Source: GCA-2697345 sp002697345 (GTDB lineage Bacteria > Pseudomonadota > Alphaproteobacteria > Rhodobacterales > Rhodobacteraceae). Taken from it: a DNA stretch of 64,000 nt. The stretch covers positions 1,302,001 through 1,366,000 of the forward strand of contig CALSNB010000001.1 of the NCBI GenBank assembly GCA_943787605.1. The letters run 5' to 3'. Both the position numbers and the translations under genes were made by a program. Shown piece by piece: positions 44,753 to 53,498 of this stretch. The notes below the pieces were generated by a model that made no database searches, was not told the DNA's origin, and was given only the letters and a program-made list of their open reading frames with translations. The first letter of the stretch is position 1. The number at the start of each line of letters is the position of its first letter.

Positions 44753-45193
44753 ATGTTTTTCGAAGATTTTACTAAGAATTTTGAGTTCCAAACTAGCTCA
44801 AGAAAAGTTTCTAAAAAAGAAATTCTTAATTTTGCTCTCGAGTGGGACCCACAAAGTTTTCATATCGATGAAGTGGCGGCACAGCAATCACCTTACGGGG
44901 GTATTATTGCAAGTGGATGGCAGACACTTCTAATAGCATTTAAGCTTATTCTAGACACCAAACTTTTTAGTGAAAGCTCTATTGGTTCTCCAGGAATGAG
45001 TTACGTAAAGTGGATTTTACCAGTCCGTCCAGATGATACCTTACAGGTTTTTGGTAAGGTCGTAAGCTATAAAAAATCTAAGTCAAAACCAGATAGAGGA
45101 TTTGTAAATATAGCCTATAGCGTAATACGAAATAAAGACGAGTTAGTTTGCTCTTATGAGGCAACTCACCTTTTATGGTGCAGAAATAATTAA
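44753..45193 (+). CDS. MaoC-family (hot-dog) dehydratase
   Basis: 146 aa with a single hot-dog domain. The hydratase-2 type motif appears as DPQSFHIDEVAAQQSPYGGIIASGW, with the catalytic Asp and His five residues apart, and PVRPDDTLQVFGKV as the next strand. MaoC proteins hydrate enoyl-CoA or related thioesters. A very good AGGAGG ribosome binding site lies just before the ATG, and it follows a DMT transporter gene, so the two are probably co-transcribed. Confidence 0.87.
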   Translation: MFFEDFTKNFEFQTSSRKVSKKEILNFALEWDPQSFHIDEVAAQQSPYGGIIASGWQTLLIAFKLILDTKLFSESSIGSPGMSYVKWILPVRPDDTLQVFGKVVSYKKSKSKPDRGFVNIAYSVIRNKDELVCSYEATHLLWCRNN

Positions 45194-45195
45194 GC

Positions 45196-45218
45196 ACCCA
45201 GACTTTATTGATCTGGGT
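45196..45218. terminator. hairpin between convergent MaoC and hydratase genes
   Basis: ACCCAGA (45196-45202) and TCTGGGT (45212-45218) form a perfect 7-bp stem with a 9-base loop, starting 3 bases after the MaoC stop and 22 bases before the convergent gene's end. Downstream sequence on the plus strand is T-rich but lacks a clean run. A bidirectional terminator is likely. Confidence 0.55.
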
Positions 45219-45240
45219 ATTTAATTATAGAAATTTAATT

Positions 45241-46041
45241 TTACTCTGAAACTTTCAGTTCTACTGCTCCGATACCAGTTATCTCATAAGATATAGTATC
45301 ACCACTTTTCGGAAACATTGTCGCAAAGGTTGAACCAGTCATAATTAATTCATTAGCTTTAAGTGGCCGCCCACGCTTGTTAAGAAAGTTTGCAATCCAA
45401 GCAACCGAATTAAAAGGGTCACCCAATGCAGCACCTGTGGTTGAAGTTTCTATTTGATCATTCACTGTTTTATTTACAACAGTTTTATCAAACTCTAAGT
45501 GTTTCCAACTTTCATTTTCCTTTCCTAGAACTGCCCCTCCAAACCAACTATTATCTGAAACAAGTGAATTAACCTCTAAGTTGTTATAGTTGGCGTTACG
45601 ATCATCTATTAGCTCAAACGATGTACTAACTGCTTTCACAAACTCTTTTACGTTCTCTGAGGTCCACAAATTTGAACTTTTTGGCATATCAGCACCAATT
45701 CTCACTGCTAACTCAAACTCGACACCTAAATGACCAAAATTAGATAGTTGGACAGTTTGATTACCATGGTAAATCTGCGAGCGGTAAAGACGCCCAATAC
45801 ACGGATGGTCTAAACCTACCAACTCTTGAATAGGTTTAGAAGTAAGAGCGAGCTTATAACCTACTACTGGCCCAAGTTTTTGTTCCCATTCCTTGATAAG
45901 GAACTCTTGGACAGTATATGCATCTTCTAGTGTTTCAACCGCATAACACTCGGGAACAGAACAAAAGTTTTGTCTTCGTTTATGTTGATCTTCTATCCAG
46001 TCTGCAGCATTTTTTAACTTATCTAACTTTCCTTGATTCAT
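45241..46041 (-). CDS. 2-keto-4-pentenoate hydratase (MhpD)-like protein of the FAH superfamily
   Basis: About 266 aa. VETLEDAYTVQEFLIKEW, GPVVGYKLALTSKPIQELVG, LGVEFELAVRIGAD (metal-binding Glu pair), SFELIDDRN and NPFNSVAWIANFLNKRGRPLKANELIMTG are the ordered FAH/MhpD features. The enzyme hydrates a 2-keto-dienoate in meta-cleavage catabolism, or decarboxylates 4-oxalocrotonate. I start at ATG 46041; the frame reaches a TTG at 46086 that lies inside the upstream cupin gene and has no site. No extradiol dioxygenase or aldolase partner is adjacent. Confidence 0.87.
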   Translation of the reverse strand: MNQGKLDKLKNAADWIEDQHKRRQNFCSVPECYAVETLEDAYTVQEFLIKEWEQKLGPVVGYKLALTSKPIQELVGLDHPCIGRLYRSQIYHGNQTVQLSNFGHLGVEFELAVRIGADMPKSSNLWTSENVKEFVKAVSTSFELIDDRNANYNNLEVNSLVSDNSWFGGAVLGKENESWKHLEFDKTVVNKTVNDQIETSTTGAALGDPFNSVAWIANFLNKRGRPLKANELIMTGSTFATMFPKSGDTISYEITGIGAVELKVSE

Positions 46042-46072
46042 TTTACCATAAACCCTATTAAATATTAATTTA

Positions 46073-46366
46073 CTAAAGATACTCAACTTCTATAAAACTA
46101 CACGCGAAGTCGTTCCCATTAATTACATCGTGCTTCACACCTTTCCCTCTAAAGTAGGGTTTTCCAAGCTCAAGTTTACTTTTACTAATAGTCTTACCAT
46201 CATCAATTTCTAGTATGCCCGAAAACATAGGTATGACAGCATAATCATATCCATGTTCATGCCAACCCGTATTGTCTCCATAACTAGAAAATGACCACTC
46301 TGTTATTCGAGTAATATCATTTTCAAGTAAAACCTTTCCAATAGCTGGTTTTTTTTGTCTTTTCAT
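46073..46366 (-). CDS. small cupin-domain protein
   Basis: 97 aa from the ATG at 46366, which has AAGGAT upstream; an open extension to 46465 is not conserved-looking and has no site. One cupin barrel with metal-ligand candidates in GWHEHGYDYAVIP (two His) and KGVKHDVING (His). Small cupins of this type act as isomerases, dioxygenases or sensors; no specific role is visible. It lies 31 bp upstream of the MhpD-like gene and they probably share a transcript. Confidence 0.82.
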   Translation of the reverse strand: MKRQKKPAIGKVLLENDITRITEWSFSSYGDNTGWHEHGYDYAVIPMFSGILEIDDGKTISKSKLELGKPYFRGKGVKHDVINGNDFACSFIEVEYL

Positions 46367-46587
46367 ACTTAAAATCCTTTTTTTTAAATCTTTGTAATAA
46401 CTGATATTTTTAATACTTAATACTAGAGTTGCAAACGTTAACTCAAATTTCAACCCACTAATCAAGCTTCACATTAGACTGGAAATTAGTATTTTATTAC
46501 TTAGTGAGAAATATATTTTTGTATGACATTAAACTTTAAAAATAATAAACTCCGGTATAGAGTTTTGTAAAATCAAATGGAGGAAAA

Positions 46588-47733
46588 ATGAATTTACTTG
46601 GTAATTGGAACTATCCAACTTCAATAAGGTTTGGATTAGGGAGAATAAACGAGCTTCCAGAAATATGTCAACAAATTGGTATAAAAAAACCATTGTTAGT
46701 TACAGATAAAGGTCTTTCTGATTTACCTATAACTCAAAAAACGTTGGAAATTATGAAAGCCAATAATTTAAACCCCGGTTTCTTTAGTGAAGTCGATCCG
46801 AACCCAACTGAAGAGAATCTGTACGCTGGTGTAAGACAGTATATAACTGGAGGACACGACGGTGTTGTAGCCTTTGGAGGGGGGTCAGGGCTGGATTTAG
46901 GAAAAGTGGTTGCATTAATGAGTCGTCAGAAAAAATCTATTTGGGATTTTGAAAACTTTGATGAGTGGGGGAACCAAGCGGACGCATCAAAAATTGCACC
47001 AATAATTGCTATTCCAACAACAGCAGGAACTGGTTCGGAGGTCGGTCGAGCCAGTATTATCACAAACTCAAAAACAAAAACTAAAAAAATTATTGCTCAT
47101 CCAAAATTATTGCCGTCTGTTGTTATATGTGACCCAGAGCTAACGGTTAGTATGCCTAAATTTATTACATCTGGAACTGGACTGGATGCATTCGCACATT
47201 GTGTGGAGGCCTTTTCTAGCCCTCATTACCACCCAATGGCACAAGGAATTGCATTAGAGGGAATGCGTCTTGTAAAAAATTATTTACCACTGGCATACAA
47301 AGATGGTTCCGACCTTAGTGCGAGAGCAAATATGATGTGTGCGGCCGCTATGGGTGCTACTTCCTTTCAAAAAGGGTTAGGCGCAATCCACGCCCTAAGC
47401 CATCCTATCGGAGCTGTACATAACACACATCACGGCACAACAAATGCAATCTGTATGCCAGCCGTTCTTCAACTCAATGCTCCAGCAATTAAAAGTCGTT
47501 TTGATTTGGTTGCCAACTATCTAGAAATTAAGGGTGGCTTCGAAGGTTTCTGTTCATTTGTTCAAGATCTTAATGATCATCTAGAAATCCCAAGAAAGTT
47601 ATCTGATATAGGTGTTATTAACCCAAATATCCCTGAGCTAGCCTCAATGGCTCTTTTAGATCCTAGCTGTAATGGAAATCCTATTACGCTTACAAAAGAA
47701 AACACAGTTGCATTATTTGAAGCTTGTATTTAA
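46588..47733 (+). CDS. iron-containing alcohol dehydrogenase (group III)
   Basis: 381 aa. N-terminal NAD-binding GGGSGLDLGK near residue 97, then AIPTTAGTGSEVGRASIITN, the metal-binding Asp/His in GTGLDAFAHCVEAFSS and the His motif AIHALSHPIGAVHNTHHGT. It oxidises alcohols or reduces aldehydes with NAD(P); related enzymes act on lactaldehyde, 1,3-propanediol or 4-hydroxybutyrate. GGAGG lies 6 bases before the ATG. It is divergent from the cupin/hydratase pair, whose product it may handle. Confidence 0.9.
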   Translation: MNLLGNWNYPTSIRFGLGRINELPEICQQIGIKKPLLVTDKGLSDLPITQKTLEIMKANNLNPGFFSEVDPNPTEENLYAGVRQYITGGHDGVVAFGGGSGLDLGKVVALMSRQKKSIWDFENFDEWGNQADASKIAPIIAIPTTAGTGSEVGRASIITNSKTKTKKIIAHPKLLPSVVICDPELTVSMPKFITSGTGLDAFAHCVEAFSSPHYHPMAQGIALEGMRLVKNYLPLAYKDGSDLSARANMMCAAAMGATSFQKGLGAIHALSHPIGAVHNTHHGTTNAICMPAVLQLNAPAIKSRFDLVANYLEIKGGFEGFCSFVQDLNDHLEIPRKLSDIGVINPNIPELASMALLDPSCNGNPITLTKENTVALFEACI

Positions 47734-47925
47734 CTAAATAACTTTACTTTGTCACACTACAAAAACAAAAATTAACGATTGGGACTCATCAACTTAATTA
47801 ACTATGTAAACCACAACTCAATTTCCTATTTTGTACAACATGCCGTCTGTAGGTGATCTGCTTACAAGTTAATACTTTAAGGATTCTTAACTAATTAAAT
47901 TTATTAAATAGAAAGCTTAAATGAT

Positions 47926-48777
47926 ATGTCTTCAAATCTGAAAGGCATCTGCCTAATACTTGTGACACTGGCATTATTTACCTCAATGGATTCGGTAGCA
48001 AAGCATTTAGTACAAAACTACCCCCCAATTCAAGTCATTTGGGCAAGATACTTAAGTCAAACAGTAGTTAGTTTTATCTTACTATCTCCAGTTTTGTACC
48101 GCATACTAAGGACAAAAAATTTCAAACTACAGATCCTTAGATCTGCATTGTTATTCACCGCTACAGTTTGTTTTTTTACGAGCTTAAAAACATTAAAACT
48201 TGCTGATGTTAATGCCATTTTCCAAGTCTCCCCAATTTTTGTAACTATACTGTCTGTGCTAGTCCTAAAAGAAACTGTCGGTCATCGTCGGTGGCTAGGT
48301 GTAGCCTTTGGGCTAATAGGAGCTTTACTAATTATAGGCCCAGGAACTGGAGTATTTTCATATGCTGTTATTTTACCAATTATTTCAGCCCTAAGTTACG
48401 CAGCATACGTAATTTCAACGAGATATTTAAGTCAGGATGAATCCCCACTGACAAGTTTTGTTTACACCGCTTTATTAGGCTCCATTGCTGCTTCTGTATT
48501 AGTTGTTCCGTCTTGGACACCAATAGAGTCATCAGACCTATTTGTATTTTCCGTATTTGGTTTGTTGGGTGCTACGGGCCACTTTTTGTTAATACATGCT
48601 TATCGAATATCTGAAGCTTCATTCTTAGCTCCATTTAACTACATTGGAATACTTTATGGTAGTTTATGGGGGTTTTATTTTTTCAATGAGGTACCCAGTT
48701 TAATTACAATTTTGGGTGGTTTAATAATTGTTTCGTCCGGTATCTATATCTGGTTAAGAGAGCAGAAAAATAAATAG
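47926..48777 (+). CDS. EamA/DMT-family transporter
   Basis: 283 aa with about 10 hydrophobic helices and two EamA repeats; LIVLALFTSMDSVAKHLV-type N-terminus, ADVNAIFQVSPIFVTILSVLVLKE and SEASFLAPFNYIGILYG. It is similar in type to the gene at 43755 but clearly diverged. Substrate unknown. Preceded by a 192-bp AT-rich gap in which I see no clear signal. Confidence 0.87.
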   Translation: MSSNLKGICLILVTLALFTSMDSVAKHLVQNYPPIQVIWARYLSQTVVSFILLSPVLYRILRTKNFKLQILRSALLFTATVCFFTSLKTLKLADVNAIFQVSPIFVTILSVLVLKETVGHRRWLGVAFGLIGALLIIGPGTGVFSYAVILPIISALSYAAYVISTRYLSQDESPLTSFVYTALLGSIAASVLVVPSWTPIESSDLFVFSVFGLLGATGHFLLIHAYRISEASFLAPFNYIGILYGSLWGFYFFNEVPSLITILGGLIIVSSGIYIWLREQKNK

Positions 48778-48843
48778 AGGATTCAAAATATCCTATTATT
48801 CAACAACATTTGTGGCCTAATGCTCATCAGGACTTATAAATTC

Positions 48844-50001
48844 TTAACTGCCATTTTGAAGGTGCTTCCACGATGGTGATAGTAGCAACCAAATAAAGCT
48901 TATAATAAAAAGACCCGATAATACCGTGTGTAGTAACATGGGGGAAGTTACAACTAGTAAGAAACCTGTCACTAATGGCCCTAACGCCGCGCCGACATCT
49001 CGCCACGCTTGATTTCTAGCTAGAAGTTCAAGCTTACTACGCGTTGCCAATAAAGAAACTGCAGCGGGGAAAAGTGTTCCCAACGCTCCTCTAGCCAAAA
49101 TAATTAGAATAGAGCCTATAATTAAAGACCCCATACCAACTAAAAGAAAACCTAAAATCACTAAGATCAGAGCAAAAATTAAAGGTACCTTCACACCAAA
49201 ACTATCAGAAATAATGCCTGCCAACGGCGCACTAACCATCTCAACTAAGCGTCTCCCAGCTAAAAAAAACCCGCCCAACATTATAGCTGTCCCAGGATTA
49301 ACAAAATCTAACCACATCAAAGAAATTGTTATAGTAAAAAGCCCATCAATTCCCAGGCCCATTAAAAAAATTGAGAGATCAAAACTATTAGGTGAAAAAA
49401 GTAGGTTATATTTTGTTTTTGTTCTTGGAGTTTTTATCTTTCGTAAAGGACTTTTAAGAGCCAAAGCAAAAGGTATGCATAGCAATGATATGCCAGCTAA
49501 ATATAAGAAAACATCTTTAGCACCCACTTTGCTGGCAAGCCAAGTTCCTGCAGTCAACGCGAGTAACGGCCCCACTTGCTCTACAGCTCTACTTAACCCA
49601 ACTCGGGTGGCGGTTTTACTACTATCCTCAACAGCGTAAGCTAAAGTCACTAATAACAACCCAGCATAAGATAAACCCCAAATAACACGAGAAATTATAA
49701 GCGCAGTAGGGCCGCTCAATAATCCGTATCCAGCAGTTGAAATGATAGCCATAACAGCTGAAACTAAGCATAAGTTTCGAAGTCCAATTGTTTCTGCTAA
49801 TTGTACTATCCACCCATAAGTGAAAGTACGTATTATACGATTAACCGCTAATAGAACTCCAACCCACACCATGCTTACCCCAAAGAGGTAAGCATTTACA
49901 GGTAACACTACGTATAATAGCGCATCTCCTAGTAAAGACATTGATAACACTGATGATGAAAGCCATAGGTTTTTCCAGCTTGACTTTTGGGAAGCTAACA
50001 T
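48844..50001 (-). CDS. MFS transporter
   Basis: About 385 aa with 12 predicted hydrophobic helices. A motif-A-like loop is seen in GGFFLAGRRLVEMVSAPLAGIISDSFG and the second half begins after the basic segment LKSPLRKIKTPRTKTKYN. The substrate is unknown. ATG 50001 with AGGAAC 9 bases upstream is preferred to a TTG at 50034. It is convergent with the DMT gene and lies downstream of the heme operon on the same strand; an imperfect palindrome at 50041-50060 precedes it. Confidence 0.85.
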   Translation of the reverse strand: MLASQKSSWKNLWLSSSVLSMSLLGDALLYVVLPVNAYLFGVSMVWVGVLLAVNRIIRTFTYGWIVQLAETIGLRNLCLVSAVMAIISTAGYGLLSGPTALIISRVIWGLSYAGLLLVTLAYAVEDSSKTATRVGLSRAVEQVGPLLALTAGTWLASKVGAKDVFLYLAGISLLCIPFALALKSPLRKIKTPRTKTKYNLLFSPNSFDLSIFLMGLGIDGLFTITISLMWLDFVNPGTAIMLGGFFLAGRRLVEMVSAPLAGIISDSFGVKVPLIFALILVILGFLLVGMGSLIIGSILIILARGALGTLFPAAVSLLATRSKLELLARNQAWRDVGAALGPLVTGFLLVVTSPMLLHTVLSGLFIISFIWLLLSPSWKHLQNGS

Positions 50002-50040
50002 CGAACAGAGTTCCTGATAATTATACGGGAGCAAATTTAA

Positions 50041-50060
50041 AGTAGAATTTAAATACTACT
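50041..50060. repeat. 20-bp imperfect palindrome between hemY and the MFS gene
   Basis: AGTAGAATTT AAATACTACT is self-complementary except for one pair. It lies after the hemY stop and 40 bp before the MFS start, so it may be an operator for the MFS gene or a weak terminator for the heme operon (followed on the minus strand by TTTAAATTT). Not decided by sequence alone. Confidence 0.4.
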
Positions 50061-50096
50061 TGATTATTAAAGGTTATACTACGGGCATTATTTTTT

Positions 50097-51518
50097 TTAC
50101 TTCATGTTTGGGGGGGCAGTAATATTTATATCACCTTCGTCAAAATCATCACTCTCCAGAAATAAATCCACTGAGGCGGGTAATTTAAAATTATTTTCTA
50201 TGGGCATCTCCTGCCAGCTAAGAGTATCTAGACTAGAGCAATTTGCACAAACAGAGGCCCAGTGCACATGGACCTGAGAACAGTTTTCGCAAACCCATTG
50301 AGACCCTCTAGATGCCTTTAAAGCCTCATTTAACAAACCTCTAACGAACTCATCATCTTCTCCCTCACCCTTACTAATAGCAGCCCTTATCGTGAATAAG
50401 CGGGCGGTTGGAACAGTTTGCACGATATCACTAATTATTAATCGGGCAGCATCAAAATCTTCTGATGAAACATACAATTCTGCAAGAAACAATTTTGTTT
50501 CGTTATGGTTAGCTTGCACACGTGACAAAGCTTTAAAGCTCTTTATTCGATAAGTGTGGTCTTCTTTTTCTGTTACCTCCAAAAATACTGTAGCTAAATC
50601 AGGATGAGGTCTGACTTCCCAAGCCTTTTTTAAAACACGTAACGCATTTTTTACCTTACCTCCTTCCATATAGCTTCTAGCAGCCATCGTTGCCGCAGGA
50701 ATTAGATCTGGGGAGAGCCTGTTTGCCTCAATCGCTGCCTCTCGAGCTTCAATATTCTTACCTTCAGCTAAAATACTTTTTGCCTCAGAGAGTGCTAACA
50801 CCGCATCACGGCGACGATGTACGTCACGAGGTAAAGTTCCATACTTTAATTTGGCACTCAAAGTCCTTCGTGCTCCAGACCAGTCTTCTTTTTTTGCCTG
50901 GAGGGTTAGTAAAAAATCTTGGGTTTTCTCATGTTTCGGCTTTAACGAAAATGCTCTTTCAGCCAGCTTTAAAGCTAAATCAGTATCCCCTTCTGAAAGT
51001 TTCTGCTTCATAATGCCAATAACCCCAACAAAACGGGTCCGGTCATCTTTTAATAGTTTTTTATAAAACTCATATGCTTTTGGCTTATCGTTTAATGCTT
51101 CCGCTGCTTGAGCAGTGATTAAATTTGTTAACTCTGGGCGTTTTAAGTATTTTTCAGCTCTGGCAGCTTTTGTTACAGCTAATTTACTCTCGCCTGAAGC
51201 CAAGGCGACCATCCCGTCAGCTAAAGCTTCGAACCCCTTACGTTCTCTATTTTTATAAAAAAACCTTGAAACAGCAGTTTCATCACCACTAACAAAACTA
51301 AAGATAGCATTTATAAGTCCAAAAAGTTTCAATAAAATCCAAAAAACAAAAAATATTACTGTAAATACTAGTAACACTATCAATGGGCTCATAGTAAATT
51401 CGAAATCGAACATGGATAACCTTATGAAACCACTACTCTGAAATAGTTCTCCAACTCCGATAGCGATGGCCGCTACTATAATAAAAAATCCAAATATCTT
51501 TATTAGATACAAAAGCAT
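50097..51518 (-). CDS. hemY: HemY-type heme-biosynthesis membrane protein with TPRs
   Basis: 473 aa. Two N-terminal transmembrane helices (about 3-22 and 45-67) precede a long TPR-like helical domain (LALKLAERAFSLKPKHEKTQ, AREAAIEANRLSPDLIPAATMAARS). Near the C-terminus a CxxC...CxxC pattern (WVCENCSQVHVHWASVCANC) suggests a small zinc ribbon. This is the Proteobacterial HemY with unknown biochemical role, not the protoporphyrinogen oxidase named HemY in Bacillus. It starts 3 bases after the Mic60 gene stop with AAGGAT overlapping it, so it is translationally coupled. Confidence 0.9.
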   Translation of the reverse strand: MLLYLIKIFGFFIIVAAIAIGVGELFQSSGFIRLSMFDFEFTMSPLIVLLVFTVIFFVFWILLKLFGLINAIFSFVSGDETAVSRFFYKNRERKGFEALADGMVALASGESKLAVTKAARAEKYLKRPELTNLITAQAAEALNDKPKAYEFYKKLLKDDRTRFVGVIGIMKQKLSEGDTDLALKLAERAFSLKPKHEKTQDFLLTLQAKKEDWSGARRTLSAKLKYGTLPRDVHRRRDAVLALSEAKSILAEGKNIEAREAAIEANRLSPDLIPAATMAARSYMEGGKVKNALRVLKKAWEVRPHPDLATVFLEVTEKEDHTYRIKSFKALSRVQANHNETKLFLAELYVSSEDFDAARLIISDIVQTVPTARLFTIRAAISKGEGEDDEFVRGLLNEALKASRGSQWVCENCSQVHVHWASVCANCSSLDTLSWQEMPIENNFKLPASVDLFLESDDFDEGDINITAPPNMK

Positions 51519-51521
51519 TAT

Positions 51522-52607
51522 TTATCCTTGTTCTTCACTTAAAAAAATACTTATTTCAGTGATGGCCTTATCTACTAAAATCCAGTTTTTAGCCTGCTCT
51601 ATCCACTCAGTTAAAGTTTCAAGCCCAGGTGTAGGTAAAGAATTTATTTGTTTCAACGCGTCTTCAAGCCTATCTTCCTTAATTAGTGCCTCCACTCTAG
51701 ATAAAATTGCATCTGGGTCACTACCCTCTCGTGGCACAAGAGACCTTGTACCAAGTTTTTCTTTTAATAATGAAATGAGCCTTTTTTTTGTATCTACTTC
51801 TAAGGTATTTTTATGAATAGCTCGTAGGGAGTTTCTTGCAAGTTGTGGGAATACCCTTTTTAGCTCAGTTAGTGGCGTCACCCCTATAGGTGCTATTATC
51901 TGTAATTCTTCAGTTAGTTTGCTGTTATAAAAAAAATTAACCATTAAATCTTCAAATGGCATACCCTTTTGCACCCGATCTCTAATTTCTAAGAGCTTGA
52001 CCTTAAAAGCTGTCTCTTCTTCTAATTTTTTTATTCTATTAGATTCTTTTTCTGATGAACTAACTCTACTCTCAATATCTGCAGACAATAATTGAAGTCT
52101 TTTCTCTAGTTTCCTAAGTACGTTAGTATTTTTAATTATAGAAATTTCATCAACATTAGATATAGTCGGCTGTTCATTTATCGAATTTGAAATAGAAAGA
52201 ATTTGTTTAGATAAAGATGCAAACATCTCTTTATTAAATATTTTATTTTCTGAGAGTGCCGTATCTGTGTCTTCAAATTCTTTACCAATAGAAAGTATTT
52301 TTGAATTTAAAGCCATATTTTCAAGTTTTTGCTCCTTTAATTCAACTTGAAGTGTCTTAACTATACTTTTTAATTCACTGACCTCGTCATTAATAATTGC
52401 AGCCCTAGGGGCACGTTCCACAAAATAGAAAACCAAGGATATACAAATCATAAAAAAAATAAGTGTCACAATTATGACAAATTGAAATTTGTTTTTCCCG
52501 GGCTTTCGTACCCTATTGTCAATCTCATCTGGACCAATACTGATCAGATCTTCAGCCTCAATTATTGGGACCTCTTCTGGATTATTATGTTTATTTTTTT
52601 TAACCAA
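51522..52607 (-). CDS. alphaproteobacterial Mic60/mitofilin homologue
   Basis: 361 aa. Soluble acidic N-terminus, one transmembrane helix at about residues 41-63, a coiled-coil region to about residue 200 rich in Lys, Glu and Leu, and a C-terminal mitofilin-like helical domain (KVKLLEIRDRVQKGMPFEDLM...LKRVFPQLARNSL). Mic60 shapes mitochondrial cristae; bacterial versions bend inner membranes and are known to lie in heme operons. Here it is exactly between hemD and hemY. The start is a TTG at 52607 (no earlier in-frame ATG suits) with GAGAAAG upstream. It is the membrane-shaping candidate of the window. Confidence 0.85.
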   Translation of the reverse strand: MVKKNKHNNPEEVPIIEAEDLISIGPDEIDNRVRKPGKNKFQFVIIVTLIFFMICISLVFYFVERAPRAAIINDEVSELKSIVKTLQVELKEQKLENMALNSKILSIGKEFEDTDTALSENKIFNKEMFASLSKQILSISNSINEQPTISNVDEISIIKNTNVLRKLEKRLQLLSADIESRVSSSEKESNRIKKLEEETAFKVKLLEIRDRVQKGMPFEDLMVNFFYNSKLTEELQIIAPIGVTPLTELKRVFPQLARNSLRAIHKNTLEVDTKKRLISLLKEKLGTRSLVPREGSDPDAILSRVEALIKEDRLEDALKQINSLPTPGLETLTEWIEQAKNWILVDKAITEISIFLSEEQG

Positions 52608-52719
52608 AACTTTCTCAAGACCCCGTTTTATATTTTGTTAAAGTAGTATTTGTGATAAAAATATTCTGACTTCAACAAGTTTCAACATAAGATACTGTAG
52701 TTCGCACAAAAAATATAGC

Positions 52720-53421
52720 TTAAGAGTTTTGGAAGAACTCTTGAACTAGGTTAATAAGACTTTCCAAGTCTGGTCGTGGGCTAATTAAAACTTTTTCAAA
52801 CTCATCATCCCTAATTTTATTTGCTATAGCCGAGCTCAAACAGATCGCCATTCTTGAAGACTTCATCGAACTTTTGAATTGCCGGGATAAAATTTCATAG
52901 CTTCTCTCAGAGAAAATAGGAACCAAAACAGGTCTCACATCTGACAGAAATTGAATTGCGCCTGGGAGCAGTTTCCTTGGTATCTGATCATAAATTATTT
53001 GAGATACTATGGTAATTTTACTTTCTTCAAACGCCATTTCCAGATTGTTGGAAATATGTTTACCACAAAGGTATAGCAAAGTCTTTTCTGATTCATTTTC
53101 TACCAGCCAAGTTTTTAAGTCTCCTACATCTTTTTCAGTATGAGAAACTGACAAGCCACTCTTTCTCGCAACCTCAGATGTGTAAGCCCCTACACAATAC
53201 ACTTTTTTATCAGTTTTTTTGTTTAAATGCGCAAATGCCTTTACACTACTTTCAGAAGTAAAAATTAGTCCATCAAAAGGTTTTAAATTTATTTCAACTC
53301 TAAAGAATTTTATTTCTAGAACTGGAGAGATACAAATTTCCAAACTCTCTCCAAATTGTTTATCAAGAGCCTTAGCAAAACGCCTAGATTGTTGTAAGGG
53401 ACGTGTAATCAAAATCTTCAT
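52720..53421 (-). CDS. hemD: uroporphyrinogen-III synthase
   Basis: 233 aa. MKILITRPLQQSRRFAKALD at the N-terminus, KPFDGLIFTSESSVKAFAHL, VYCVGAYTSEVARKSG and the C-terminal RMAICLSSAIANKIRD are the loosely conserved HemD pattern. It cyclises hydroxymethylbilane to uroporphyrinogen III. It is the first gene of the hemD-Mic60-hemY operon, divergent from tsaD across a 77-bp gap. hemC, which often sits next to hemD, is not in the window. Confidence 0.9.
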   Translation of the reverse strand: MKILITRPLQQSRRFAKALDKQFGESLEICISPVLEIKFFRVEINLKPFDGLIFTSESSVKAFAHLNKKTDKKVYCVGAYTSEVARKSGLSVSHTEKDVGDLKTWLVENESEKTLLYLCGKHISNNLEMAFEESKITIVSQIIYDQIPRKLLPGAIQFLSDVRPVLVPIFSERSYEILSRQFKSSMKSSRMAICLSSAIANKIRDDEFEKVLISPRPDLESLINLVQEFFQNS

Positions 53422-53498
53422 TAAAGGTACTTATAGATTGTGAGAAACATATCTCAATGATACCTCTGTAATTAAGCTTAAGCAACAGCGTGAAATAA

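Noticed and set aside
46367..46465. 33-codon N-terminal extension of the cupin gene
   Set aside because: AAGGAT lies just before ATG 46366 and the extension is not conserved-looking.
53441..53456. TGAGA-N6-TCTCA inverted repeat between hemD and tsaD
   Set aside because: Five-base arms are easily found by chance in an AT-rich gap and no known regulator site matches.
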